This document shows, piece by piece, positions 1 to 6,939 of a stretch of DNA of 19,899 nucleotides (position 1 is the stretch's first letter; each line of letters begins with the position of its first letter). Under the pieces are notes generated by a model. It was not told the DNA's origin and did no database searches. It saw nothing but the letters and a program-made list of their open reading frames with translations. This stretch comes from Streptococcaceae bacterium (GTDB lineage: Bacteria > Bacillota > Bacilli > Lactobacillales > Streptococcaceae): positions 1 through 19,899 of the forward strand of contig JAITHN010000113.1 in NCBI GenBank assembly GCA_031279745.1, in the 5' to 3' direction. The position numbers were made by a program, and so were the translations under genes.

Positions 1-91
1 CTTGTGTTGATTGTGTTTTTATCTCAACATATTGATAAATGTCATCCAGTGTTTCTCGTGCAAACATGGTAAGACGAACATTATACTCCAT
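1..91 (-). CDS. RelE/ParE-family toxin, N-terminal fragment (cut by window edge)
   Basis: The first 30 residues are visible, beginning MEYNVRLTMFARETLDDIYQ. The pattern of a beta strand (YNVRLT) followed by a helix containing A-x-E-x-L-D-D-I resembles the N-terminus of RelE/ParE toxins, which either cut mRNA on the ribosome (RelE) or poison gyrase (ParE). The catalytic C-terminal half is outside the window, so these activities cannot be told apart. The ATG lies 11 bp inside the end of the upstream antitoxin gene, which is the usual translationally coupled antitoxin-toxin layout. The toxin call rests on this context plus the short N-terminal match. The protein is incomplete only because the window ends. 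Confidence 0.72.
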   Translation of the reverse strand, partial: MEYNVRLTMFARETLDDIYQYVEIKTQSTQ

Positions 92-368
92 ACTTACTAA
101 ACACCTCGTCTACTGAATAGGTTTTCTCCTGTTCAATTTGTGCAAAACTTCCTTGTAATTCACTTTGCAACTCTTTCAAAAATAATTCTGCTTGAATCTC
201 ATCCTCCGTTTTGACCGGAACTTTTTTCGTCAAAACAATTTGGTCAATGATATTATTTAAGACATAGGGCAAATCTAAGTTTTGAGATTTTAAAATAGCC
301 TTAGCCTCTTCTATGCGATTTGCATTCGTACGAAAATTATACAATTTATCTTTTACAACGCTAGCCAT
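81..368 (-). CDS. RelB/DinJ-family antitoxin
   Basis: This 95-residue protein begins MASVVKDKLYNFRTN. The N-terminus matches the ribbon-helix-helix segment of RelB/DinJ antitoxins: a short strand with NFRTN, then helices through EEAKAILKSQNLDLPYVLNNIIDQIV. The acidic C-terminal half would wrap the toxin. Antitoxins of this family neutralise the partner and repress their own operon by binding its promoter. I chose the ATG at 368 because a GGTG Shine-Dalgarno stretch sits just upstream; a GTG nine bases earlier is in frame but has no better ribosome site. The toxin gene overlaps its stop codon by 11 bp. A sigma-A-type promoter lies about 25 bp upstream. Confidence 0.82.
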   Translation of the reverse strand: MASVVKDKLYNFRTNANRIEEAKAILKSQNLDLPYVLNNIIDQIVLTKKVPVKTEDEIQAELFLKELQSELQGSFAQIEQEKTYSVDEVFSKYGV

Positions 369-393
369 AGCAAACACCTACTTTCTTTTTTTA

Positions 394-423
394 ATTATAC
401 CACTTTGTATTACATGCTGTAAA
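394..423 (-). promoter_or_regulatory. Promoter of the toxin-antitoxin operon
   Basis: Read on the minus strand, TTTACA (423-418) is followed after 18 bp by a perfect TATAAT (399-394). It points straight at the antitoxin start. The promoter overlaps the 3' end of the minus-strand open frame that carries the HTH remnant, which supports the view that this frame is not a working gene. Confidence 0.6.
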
Positions 424-447
424 ACATGAAGCGCTTTGATGTATAAC

Positions 448-493
448 AAAGCACCTCTCGTATACTCCGATAAGTGCTTGAAACATTGATATA
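448..493. repeat. Direct repeat copy 1 (decayed rpsI-terminator-like hairpin)
   Basis: The 46 bp match positions 2835-2880 with only four differences, in the same orientation. In the intact copy the central part is a terminator hairpin (GCACCTCTCGG / CCGAGAAGTGC). Here two G-to-T changes (461 and 471) each remove a base pair of the stem, so this copy looks decayed. It directly truncates the HTH remnant next to it. It could be one end of an inserted segment, or one of a family of dispersed terminator-like repeats. Confidence 0.75.
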
Positions 494-690
494 TATGTAT
501 AATATTACACCATCAATCATTATTGTTGGCATTCCTTGACGTGTCCAATTTTGAATTGTTGTAGTGGATACGCTAAGCCAACGAGAATGTCCAGACATTT
601 TCAAATGCAACTTGCCTTGTTTATTATCGTTCAAGGCTTTTTCAATTGTGTTTGTTGCAAGTTCGAGATGTAATTTTACAAGTTTTCAAA
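494..690 (-). pseudogene. Remnant of a small helix-turn-helix (excisionase/MerR-like) protein
   Basis: The minus-strand frame encodes SRWLSVSTTTIQNWTRQGMP and then TIMIDGVILY. This is the typical shape of phage or integrative-element HTH_17/excisionase-like proteins: a helix with WLxVSxxTIxxW, then GMPxIxIxGVxLY leading into a specificity helix. The homology stops at GVILY, where the frame runs into the 46-bp repeat and becomes unrelated sequence. Upstream the frame stays open to a TGA near 690 (peptide LHLELATNTIEKAL) with no ATG or ribosome site in a good position. The gene therefore appears broken at both ends. Family assignment is by motif shape only. Confidence 0.5.
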
Positions 691-738
691 TTTTTTTATA
701 TTCGCTAGTTATCTTTTTTTATTTTTCTATACATAGAC

Positions 739-744
739 TATAAT
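739..744 (+). promoter_or_regulatory. -10 box upstream of the pilin gene
   Basis: A perfect TATAAT sits 49 bp before the chosen pilin start at 794. The hexamer 17 bp upstream is a T-rich TTTTTA, a poor -35, so the promoter may be weak or need an activator. The surrounding 660-760 stretch is very AT-rich. Confidence 0.5.
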
Positions 745-793
745 TAGACAAAAATGAATAATAATGAGTAAAAAGAAAGAAAGGGTGCGAAAT

Positions 794-2719
794 ATGTTAA
801 TCAAAAAACACAACTGTTTTCTAATACCTATTTTGTTCTTACTTGGACTGTTTTTAGCGACCATCTTTGTTTCGCCAGTTCAAGCACAACAAAATATTGT
901 ATTACATAAGGTACAGTCTGAAAGTATGAATACACTAAAAGATGGGAAGAAAATCTATCCCAACCAAACAGAAGCGCAAGAGAACAAACCTTCATACTTT
1001 GTTGATCAAAGTACAGGAAGTCTCATGCATATTAATGATTCTGGTGAAGTTGAAGAGGTCAATGATACACAACCTGTGGAAGGGGTACACTTCTTAAGCT
1101 ATAATATGACCACATTTTTCCACAAAATTTATGATGAGTTGAAACCCCAATCAAGTGGTGCATATACATTTGAAAACAAGGAAAGTGATAAAACAGATCC
1201 AAAATCAGCTGCTTACGACATTCTCAGTCAATTGGTGCATCAAATCTCATTAAGTCGCATTCAGGTTCCTAGCTCTCCTTTCACAAAAGCAGAAGCATCC
1301 ATTGAAACGGCAAATGATTACTATGAACTAACCGCAACAAATGAGTATGGACTTACTGAATACCAAGTGAACAAAAAAACAGATGTTGAAGGGAAAGACC
1401 AAGATTCTGTCTATGTTCTCTTTGATGACGGAGTGTATGATTCCTCCGATACAAAAACGTACACCACTGCACTTCCAATGGTTGTGATGTTTCCATTAAC
1501 AGAAGGAAATGAAGATGTTCACCTTTACCCAAAAAACAAAATAGATCAAATGGAAAAAACATTGCTGACGGATTGCTTAACATCAGGAGTCTCAGTTGGG
1601 GATGATGTCCTTTATGAACTTAAAATTCCCATCCCAGAAAATTTTCTAGAGACGATGAAAAACAGTAATGGCGATACTGTCTGGAAATATAATTATATCC
1701 AAATTTATGATGGTCCTTCTTCTCCACTTGAACTCATCCAATTTGAAGATGCCAATGGAAATAAGTTAATGAATGGAAATACCACCTTAATCCCTGGTAT
1801 GAAAATACAGAGTATAGGGATTTGGGTACCTGATGGATCTATCGCCTTCCGACCAACAGGTACAAGAGTAGGAGATAGCTACCTAGCGACAGAAACTGAA
1901 AAAACTGAACGTCAACGTATTTTTGACGAATTAGGTGGAGTGATCACCCTACATGCACGATTACAAGTCGCTGATGTACTTATTTTTGAGACACCTCCTG
2001 AGGATAATGTTGCTGAATTTTTGATCTCTAATAGTTATGATAACGGCATTAAGAAAATTACAGGAAGCGATCATGCTCCTGAACCTAGAATGTATAGTTA
2101 TGTTTTTCGAAAAGTAGATGCTGACCTTGATTTTAAGTATAATGGCGAACTGATTCACAGACCTCTTGGATTTGATACAGGCGTGAAATTCAAAGTGCAA
2201 AAGGTAGGAGGATTCCCAGATAAAATTCCTCCATCCCAGTTTGGACTCAATGAAGATATTTATTTCCAAGAATACGATAGTGGTGGAGCGTGGATTGTCT
2301 CTAGACCGGGTCAAATCAATTATGTTCTTGATGAAGAAGGACGACCTGTTGGAGGAACTTATCTCAACCTTCATGTGAATAGTCAGGGTATTCTTATGTT
2401 GCACGGCTTAGAGAAAGGACAATATCGACTCATCGAAGTTGAATCTCCAGAAGGGTATTTACTTCCAAGCAATCCAGAAACACTCTTCACCGTTGGGGAC
2501 AACACTTACGAAGACAGTGATGTTCCTGGTGAAATGGATGAGTTAGCTGATAATGGCTTCCACGATATTCTCAACGTCAAACGTGGATTACTTCCATCAA
2601 CTGGTGGGACTGGTTTCTTGATTGTAGCGATTGTTGGTACATCGCTAGGACTTGCAACACTCGGTTTGCGCCATGCAAAACGTCGCGTAACGTCTAGTGA
2701 AAATGATATAGACATTTAA
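794..2719 (+). CDS. LPXTG-anchored pilin (backbone-type) with YPKN pilin motif and E-box
   Basis: The 641-residue protein has all the marks of a sortase-polymerised Gram-positive pilin. A signal peptide (basic MLIKKHN, hydrophobic core, likely cleavage after SPVQA at residue 31) leads into a long N-terminal domain. A pilin motif DVHLYPKN follows; its lysine (about residue 247) is the usual sortase-C cross-link site. Next are Ig-like isopeptide domains, an E-box YRLIEVESPEGY near residue 544, and the sorting signal LPSTG (600-604) with membrane helix and basic tail. I chose ATG 794, not ATG 764, because GAAAGGGTG lies just upstream of 794 and nothing suitable precedes 764. No sortase or other pilin gene is in the window. 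It could instead be an ancillary subunit, but the pilin motif favours a backbone. Confidence 0.85.
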   Translation: MLIKKHNCFLIPILFLLGLFLATIFVSPVQAQQNIVLHKVQSESMNTLKDGKKIYPNQTEAQENKPSYFVDQSTGSLMHINDSGEVEEVNDTQPVEGVHFLSYNMTTFFHKIYDELKPQSSGAYTFENKESDKTDPKSAAYDILSQLVHQISLSRIQVPSSPFTKAEASIETANDYYELTATNEYGLTEYQVNKKTDVEGKDQDSVYVLFDDGVYDSSDTKTYTTALPMVVMFPLTEGNEDVHLYPKNKIDQMEKTLLTDCLTSGVSVGDDVLYELKIPIPENFLETMKNSNGDTVWKYNYIQIYDGPSSPLELIQFEDANGNKLMNGNTTLIPGMKIQSIGIWVPDGSIAFRPTGTRVGDSYLATETEKTERQRIFDELGGVITLHARLQVADVLIFETPPEDNVAEFLISNSYDNGIKKITGSDHAPEPRMYSYVFRKVDADLDFKYNGELIHRPLGFDTGVKFKVQKVGGFPDKIPPSQFGLNEDIYFQEYDSGGAWIVSRPGQINYVLDEEGRPVGGTYLNLHVNSQGILMLHGLEKGQYRLIEVESPEGYLLPSNPETLFTVGDNTYEDSDVPGEMDELADNGFHDILNVKRGLLPSTGGTGFLIVAIVGTSLGLATLGLRHAKRRVTSSENDIDI

Positions 2720-2729
2720 ATAGAAAGTT

Positions 2730-2765
2730 GGACAACATTTTCTCATAAATGTTGTCCTTGTTTTA
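2730..2765 (+). terminator. Terminator of the pilin gene
   Basis: An 11-bp perfect stem (GGACAACATTT / AAATGTTGTCC) with a 6-base loop begins 11 bp after the pilin stop and is followed by TTGTTTT. A second, weaker inverted repeat (TTTTATCAA / TTGATAAAA, 2761-2793) follows it immediately. Confidence 0.8.
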
Positions 2766-2832
2766 TCAAATCCATCACAAATCGTTGATAAAACAAAAAC
2801 AATATTTACCCTTTCTGTTTTTTGATGGAAGC

Positions 2833-2865
2833 AAAAAGCACCTCTCGGATACTCCGAGAAGTGCT
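2833..2865 (-). terminator. Terminator of the rplM-rpsI operon
   Basis: On the minus strand AGCAC-T-TCTCGGA, loop GTA, TCCGAGA-G-GTGCT forms a 13-position stem with a single mismatch, followed by TTTTTGC. It sits about 23 bp after the rpsI stop. On the plus strand the hairpin has no T tract, so it works for rpsI rather than for the pilin gene. Confidence 0.85.
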
Positions 2866-2880
2866 TGAAACGTTGGTATA
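2835..2880. repeat. Direct repeat copy 2 (contains the intact rpsI terminator)
   Basis: This is the partner of 448-493, matching 42 of 46 positions in the same orientation. It ends 7 bp from the rpsI stop codon and contains the rpsI terminator hairpin. The two copies bracket the HTH remnant and the pilin gene. Confidence 0.75.
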
Positions 2881-2887
2881 ACAACGA

Positions 2888-3280
2888 TTAACGTTTTGAA
2901 AACTGTGAAGCTTTACGAGCTTTTTTAAGACCTGGTTTTTTACGTTCAACCATACGTGCGTCACGTGTTAAGAGTCCTGCACGTTTTAATGAAGCGCGAA
3001 AGTCAGGATCAACTTGTAACAATGCGCGAGCGATTCCGTGACGGATAGCTCCTGATTGTCCCGCATATCCTCCACCATTTACGTTAACTGTAACATCATA
3101 GCTTCCTGTTGTTTCAGTTACTGCAAATGGTTGGTTGATAACCAAACGCAAATCAGCGTGAGGAATGTAAGTTTCTACTTCTTTGTTATTTACAACAATT
3201 TTTCCAGTTCCTGGTGTTAAAAATACGCGTGCTACGGCATTTTTACGACGACCAGTTCCACGATATTGAACTTGTGCCAT
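2888..3280 (-). CDS. rpsI: 30S ribosomal protein S9
   Basis: The 130-residue protein is a full-length bacterial S9. It starts MAQVQYRGTGRRKNAVARV, has the GGGYAGQSGAIRHGIARAL segment, and ends in a basic tail with KKARKASQFSKR. In the 30S head the S9 C-terminal tail reaches the P-site tRNA anticodon loop, and the final SKR here is the conserved ending. The gene follows rplM by 14 bp in the standard rplM-rpsI operon, with an AGGAGG-type site (GGAGGAGAT) before its ATG. Expression is expected to follow the rplM promoter and leader upstream. Nothing is unusual in the protein itself; the interest lies in the DNA directly behind it. Confidence 0.98.
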   Translation of the reverse strand: MAQVQYRGTGRRKNAVARVFLTPGTGKIVVNNKEVETYIPHADLRLVINQPFAVTETTGSYDVTVNVNGGGYAGQSGAIRHGIARALLQVDPDFRASLKRAGLLTRDARMVERKKPGLKKARKASQFSKR

Positions 3281-3294
3281 TTAAAATCTCCTCC

Positions 3295-3741
3295 TTAAAT
3301 TAATCCTGTAATATCTAATACTTCAGGTTGTTGAGCTGCATGTGTGTGTTCGCTACCTGTATAAACATGTAATTTCATCCCTTGTTTACGACCAAGAGTG
3401 TTTTTAGGAAGCATTCCTTTTACAGAATTTTCGATTAAACGAACAGCATTTTTCTCACGCAATTCTCCAGCAGAGATTGATTTTAATCCACCAGGATACA
3501 TAGAGTGACGGTAATAAATCTTGTCCGCTGCTTTGTTTCCTGTAAGTTTTACTTGTCCTGCATTGATCACAACAACAAAATCACCAGTATCTACGTGCGG
3601 TGTGAATGTTGGTTTGTTTTTTCCACGTAAAATTGAAGCTACGACAGCACTCAAACGCCCAAGCGGGATATCTGTTGCATCGATTACATACCATTTACGA
3701 TCTACTTCATTTGGCTTAGCCATATACGTTGTACGCATCAT
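3295..3741 (-). CDS. rplM: 50S ribosomal protein L13
   Basis: The 148-residue protein is a normal L13: RTTYMAKPNEVDRKWYVIDA at the start, the PLGRLSAVVASILRGKNKPT core, and the GMLPKNTLGRKQGMKLHVY segment. L13 is an early assembly protein that binds 23S rRNA. Two ATGs are adjacent; the first is 10 bp from AGGAG and the second is the start used in most family members, so the true protein may be 147 residues. It leads the rplM-rpsI operon, with a consensus promoter and a structured leader upstream. The leader resembles the Firmicutes L13 autoregulatory leader, so free L13 probably represses its own operon. Confidence 0.98.
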   Translation of the reverse strand: MMRTTYMAKPNEVDRKWYVIDATDIPLGRLSAVVASILRGKNKPTFTPHVDTGDFVVVINAGQVKLTGNKAADKIYYRHSMYPGGLKSISAGELREKNAVRLIENSVKGMLPKNTLGRKQGMKLHVYTGSEHTHAAQQPEVLDITGLI

Positions 3742-3755
3742 GAGTTTAAATCTCC

Positions 3756-3827
3756 TTTAGTTTTCCTGTTTACAATTCATTTTTCGGTTTCCGGGGCCTT
3801 AAAATGGTGGTAAACAATACCGTTTAC
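3756..3827 (-). ncRNA. L13-type ribosomal protein leader (autoregulatory mRNA structure)
   Basis: The rplM 5' leader carries GTAAAC (3827-3822), then GTTTAC (3815-3810), then GGCCCCGGAAACCG, then GTAAAC again (3773-3768). The central GTTTAC can pair with either flanking GTAAAC but not both at once, giving two exclusive folds. The downstream pairing encloses the GGCCCCGGAAACCG loop and ends about 15 bases before AGGAG. Position, size and the CCGGAAACCG core fit the L13 leader family of low-GC Gram-positives. Assignment is from memory of that family, without a covariance search. The first GTAAAC lies so close to the -10 box that it may be only partly transcribed. Confidence 0.65.
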
Positions 3828-3828
3828 T

Positions 3829-3857
3829 ATCATACTTTGGATTCGCTTTTGTGTCAA
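3829..3857 (-). promoter_or_regulatory. Strong sigma-A promoter of rplM-rpsI
   Basis: On the minus strand a perfect TTGACA (3857-3852), a 17-bp spacer and TATGAT (3834-3829) give a near-consensus promoter. The predicted start of transcription is around 3822, leaving a leader of about 80 bases. This is the strongest promoter I see in the window. Confidence 0.85.
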
Positions 3858-3964
3858 TCATAAAAGGTGGCTTTTTACATTTTTTCAAAGAAAAATTGTA
3901 GCGTTGTTGTCAATTCCAAGGTACAACAAAAAAGGGGTTGCCAAAAAACTATGGAAAGGATAGT

Positions 3965-4933
3965 ATGGCATTTAGTTTGAATTCCAAACTATCGGAGGAG
4001 ACGTTTTTGAAAATTAAAGGGAAAATAATTTTGTTGTCAATCATTGGTGTTTTAGTGGTCGCCCTTCTTGCTGCTGGATTTTATTTCTTCCACGTGGCAC
4101 AGGTGCGTGAAAAGAAAGATTTTATTACAGATGGAGCTCTGAAAAAAGAGAACCCTGTGTTTCAAGATAGGCAAGATTTCATAAATGCGAAGAAGAGCAA
4201 GTGGCAGATTGAAAATGATGGTCTAAAGCTCGTAGCCTATTATCTTCCTGCTGAGAAAGCAACGAAGAAGACGGTTATTGTGGCTCACGGATTTTCTTGC
4301 ACGAAGGAGCGCATGGGGGAATATGCGTGGATGTTTCACAAACTTGGCTACAACGTCCTCACTCCTGACAACCGTGCACATGGTGAAAGTGAAGGCAAAC
4401 TCATTGGTTTCGGTTGGAATGACCGAATGGATTATGTCAAATGGATTCAAAAAACATTAAGTGAAAATGGAAATGATCAGGAAATCGCACTCTTTGGATT
4501 GTCTATGGGAGCGGCAACGGTTATGATGACGAGCGGAGAGAAACTTCCCTCACAAGTCAAAACCATCATCGAAGACTGTGGATACGACTCTGTATGGAAT
4601 GAGCTTGTTTTCCAAGCGAAAGACATGTACAATCTTCCTGCTTTCCCCATTCTTTATGAAGTTAGCCTGATTAGTAAAATTCGTGCAGGATTTAGTTATA
4701 AGGAAGCGAGTTCCGTTCGCCAATTGCAGAAAAACCATCTTCCAATGCTTTTTATTCATGGGAGCGAGGATAAATTTGTCCCCACTGAAATGGTTTACAA
4801 AAATTATGCGGCGTCTAAAGGTCCAAAGGAATTGCTTATTGTGAAAGGTGCAAAGCATGCAAAGAGTATTGAAACAGACAAGGCGCTTTACACGAAAACC
4901 GTAAAAGCATTTTTACTCAACTATTTTAAATAA
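3965..4933 (+). CDS. Membrane-tethered alpha/beta hydrolase
   Basis: The protein is 322 residues from the ATG at 3965, which follows GGAAAGG; an in-frame TTG at 3938 would add nine residues. An N-terminal membrane helix (about 21-45) has a basic flank before it, so the catalytic part is probably extracellular. The fold's landmarks are in order: oxyanion region VAHGF (107-111), nucleophile elbow GLSMG (Ser180), acid in HGSEDKFVP (Asp269) and a late histidine in GAKHAKS (His298). It resembles the Bacilli family of single-pass hydrolases such as B. subtilis YqkD. The substrate is unknown; esterase or peptidase activity is inference. It converges with tmcAL on a shared terminator. Confidence 0.85.
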   Translation: MAFSLNSKLSEETFLKIKGKIILLSIIGVLVVALLAAGFYFFHVAQVREKKDFITDGALKKENPVFQDRQDFINAKKSKWQIENDGLKLVAYYLPAEKATKKTVIVAHGFSCTKERMGEYAWMFHKLGYNVLTPDNRAHGESEGKLIGFGWNDRMDYVKWIQKTLSENGNDQEIALFGLSMGAATVMMTSGEKLPSQVKTIIEDCGYDSVWNELVFQAKDMYNLPAFPILYEVSLISKIRAGFSYKEASSVRQLQKNHLPMLFIHGSEDKFVPTEMVYKNYAASKGPKELLIVKGAKHAKSIETDKALYTKTVKAFLLNYFK

Positions 4934-4980
4934 AAACTTAGAACTCCCCTTGCTTATCTCCAAGGGGAGTTCTAAGTTTT
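4933..4980. terminator. Bidirectional terminator between the hydrolase gene and tmcAL
   Basis: A perfect 20-bp inverted repeat (arms 4933-4952 and 4961-4980, 8-base loop) has a GC-rich centre (CTCCCCTTG / CAAGGGGAG) and AAAACTTA / TAAGTTTT ends. The ends supply a T tract in both directions. It overlaps the last base of the hydrolase stop codon and lies 35 bp from the tmcAL stop. Confidence 0.92.
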
Positions 4981-5014
4981 GCAAAGTCTCTAAAATGCAG
5001 TAACACTTAAAGCC

Positions 5015-6184
5015 TCAGTATCCTTCTATAAACATGGGGAATCTTCCCCTCGTTTGTTCCTCAATCTCCGCACTTGCAAGTTGGTAAATCGAGTCCACTT
5101 TTCGACTCAGCTCCATTCCTTTTTCCCGTTTGCCTATTTTACTGAGAAGGGGAGTGGTAAATTCAGCTTTTTTTTCATTGAGGTAGCGTTTCCCTGCCTC
5201 ATTCATCCCTAGAACAATGGGGAAGGCATAGTTTCTCGCGTGTTCGATTTCCTCTTCATTCACATTCCAAAGAAGGTAGCAACAAAGTCTTCTCAAGCGG
5301 TTTTTTGTATACCGCTTTGTATGAATAAGATTGAGAAATTCATCAAAATTCTGTGCAATTTGCATCTTCTCTTTCATTCGCACTTCGATTCCTTCATGCA
5401 TCTGATAAATGTTTGCCAACTCCTGAAGAGTACTGCTTTCTATCCTGTATTTCAGAAGTGGAAAATAGTCTTCCCAATCAGTCGTTTTGGTTTGGGTAAG
5501 TATTTCTAGAGTTTGCGTGCTTACTCCTTGTTCCAGCGACTTTTGATTCAGCCAAGCTTTTCTAATCGCAGTCCCGCTTGAGATTGCACCTGTAAGTTCG
5601 CTATCCAAATGATGATTTTCAATGCGTTGAATGGGAATGAGTTGCAGATGCTGCTCTCCTCTTGCGTTTTCCTTTGCATAGCTCATCCCCAAAATGTGGT
5701 TTGGGCTTGAAAAATCAAGAGGGAATTCATGACAGAGAACTCTTAAAATCTCCGTCATTTTCATCGGATAGGGTGTTGATTTATCTGGATAGTCAGTCAA
5801 TCGCTTCGTTATCTCTTCCTCATTTGCAATGAAAAATTCTCCAAATGCTTGATAATCGATTTCCGCTTGATTATCCGTGCCAAATGAAAGAAAGTCACAT
5901 TGAAGACTTTTCGCAATCTTAACTGCTCCCGCACCAAAAAAATCTGCAGATTGTACGGCGATATGGACGGGAAGCTCGACGATGAGGTCAATAGCCCCTG
6001 ATTTTAATGCCATTTCCGCACGTTTCCATTTATCTATGAGCGCAACTTCCCCGCGCTGTGTAAAATTTCCACTCATAATTGCAATGACACAATCTGCCTG
6101 ACTCTTTGCTCTTGCAAGTTTCGCTTGGTATTCATGCCCATTATGATACGGATTGTATTCTGCAATAATTGCACATGCCTTCAT
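5015..6184 (-). CDS. tmcAL: tRNA(Met) cytidine acetate ligase (TmcAL, YlbM family)
   Basis: The 389-residue protein starts MKACAIIAEYNPYHNGHEYQ, with the nucleotidyltransferase HxGH-type motif HNGH at 14-17. SGNFTQRG (38-45) and SSGTAIRKA further on fit the same superfamily. B. subtilis TmcAL (YlbM, about 415 residues) activates acetate with ATP and transfers it to C34 of elongator tRNA-Met, making N4-acetylcytidine for accurate AUG decoding. The start at 6184 follows AAGGGAG with 5-bp spacing; an upstream in-frame start would add 15 unrelated residues and lacks a site. It is divergent from sdaAB, with 75 bp between the starts, and shares its terminator with the hydrolase gene. Confidence 0.93.
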   Translation of the reverse strand: MKACAIIAEYNPYHNGHEYQAKLARAKSQADCVIAIMSGNFTQRGEVALIDKWKRAEMALKSGAIDLIVELPVHIAVQSADFFGAGAVKIAKSLQCDFLSFGTDNQAEIDYQAFGEFFIANEEEITKRLTDYPDKSTPYPMKMTEILRVLCHEFPLDFSSPNHILGMSYAKENARGEQHLQLIPIQRIENHHLDSELTGAISSGTAIRKAWLNQKSLEQGVSTQTLEILTQTKTTDWEDYFPLLKYRIESSTLQELANIYQMHEGIEVRMKEKMQIAQNFDEFLNLIHTKRYTKNRLRRLCCYLLWNVNEEEIEHARNYAFPIVLGMNEAGKRYLNEKKAEFTTPLLSKIGKREKGMELSRKVDSIYQLASAEIEEQTRGRFPMFIEGY

Positions 6185-6259
6185 AGGGACTCCCTTCTTT
6201 AAAATTTCATACTTCATTTTATCATACATATGTTACACTATTTTCAAATGGAGGATGCT

Positions 6260-6931
6260 ATGGGGACAATGCGTTATAGAAGTGTATTTGATATTATCGG
6301 ACCTGTTATGATTGGTCCAAGTAGCTCGCATACTGCAGGTGCAGTTCGCATCGGGAGATTGGCTCGCACCATCTTTGGAGACTTACCAGATGAGGTGGAT
6401 ATTCATCTCTACGAGAGTTTTGCCAAAACTTACCGAGGACATGGCACGGATATTGCGTTGGTTGGTGGAATTCTAGGCATGGATACCGATGACAAGCGCC
6501 TGCCCAATTCTCTAAAGCTCGCTTACGAAGCTGGAGTGGAGGTGGCTTTTATCCCTCACAAAGATGAGCGAGCAGAGCATGCCAATACCGCAAAATTGAA
6601 GATGGCAAAAGGTGATCGTCATCTGACCATCACTGGAATTTCAATCGGTGGTGGAAATATTAAACTGACCGAAATCAATGGATTTAACATTTCCCTTTCT
6701 ATGGGGACGCCTACATTCATTATTACACATAGGGACGTGCCCGGCATGATTGCCAAAGTGACCAATATTCTTGGTGCACATGGTATCAATATTGCAACGA
6801 TGAATGTAACCAGGGAATCTAAAGGGGAAAAGGCGATTATGATGATTGAAGTTGATTCCCCAAATGTGAAAGAAGTTTGTGAAGAAATACGAAACATCAA
6901 TCATTTAGAAGATGTGAATTTCTTCAGTTAG
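6260..6931 (+). CDS. sdaAB: L-serine dehydratase, beta chain
   Basis: The 224-residue protein has the family signature RSVFDIIGPVMIGPSSSHTA near its start (residues 7-26) and a C-terminal ACT domain (about 150-224, with VPGMIAKVTNILGAHGINIA). Together with SdaAA it forms the iron-sulfur L-serine dehydratase that turns serine into pyruvate and ammonia. The ACT domain usually senses amino acid ligand. I chose ATG 6260, five bases after GGAGG; the B. subtilis protein begins at the residue equivalent to M4. An earlier in-frame ATG at 6230 precedes the ribosome site and is unlikely. The alpha-chain gene follows 8 bp later. Confidence 0.95.
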   Translation: MGTMRYRSVFDIIGPVMIGPSSSHTAGAVRIGRLARTIFGDLPDEVDIHLYESFAKTYRGHGTDIALVGGILGMDTDDKRLPNSLKLAYEAGVEVAFIPHKDERAEHANTAKLKMAKGDRHLTITGISIGGGNIKLTEINGFNISLSMGTPTFIITHRDVPGMIAKVTNILGAHGINIATMNVTRESKGEKAIMMIEVDSPNVKEVCEEIRNINHLEDVNFFS

Positions 6932-6939
6932 GAGAGTAT

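Noticed and set aside
410..634. Complete 74-residue gene on the minus strand
   Set aside because: Only the middle resembles a known domain. The start would be a TTG without a ribosome site, and the C-terminal third is encoded by the 46-bp repeat and by the promoter region of the toxin-antitoxin operon.
764..793. Earlier ATG for the pilin gene
   Set aside because: It has no ribosome site. The ATG at 794 has one and places a normal signal peptide at the N-terminus.
2761..2793. Second terminator behind the pilin gene (TTTTATCAA / TTGATAAAA)
   Set aside because: The stem is only 9 bp and AT-rich, with a 15-base loop and no T tract after it, so it is unlikely to terminate on its own.
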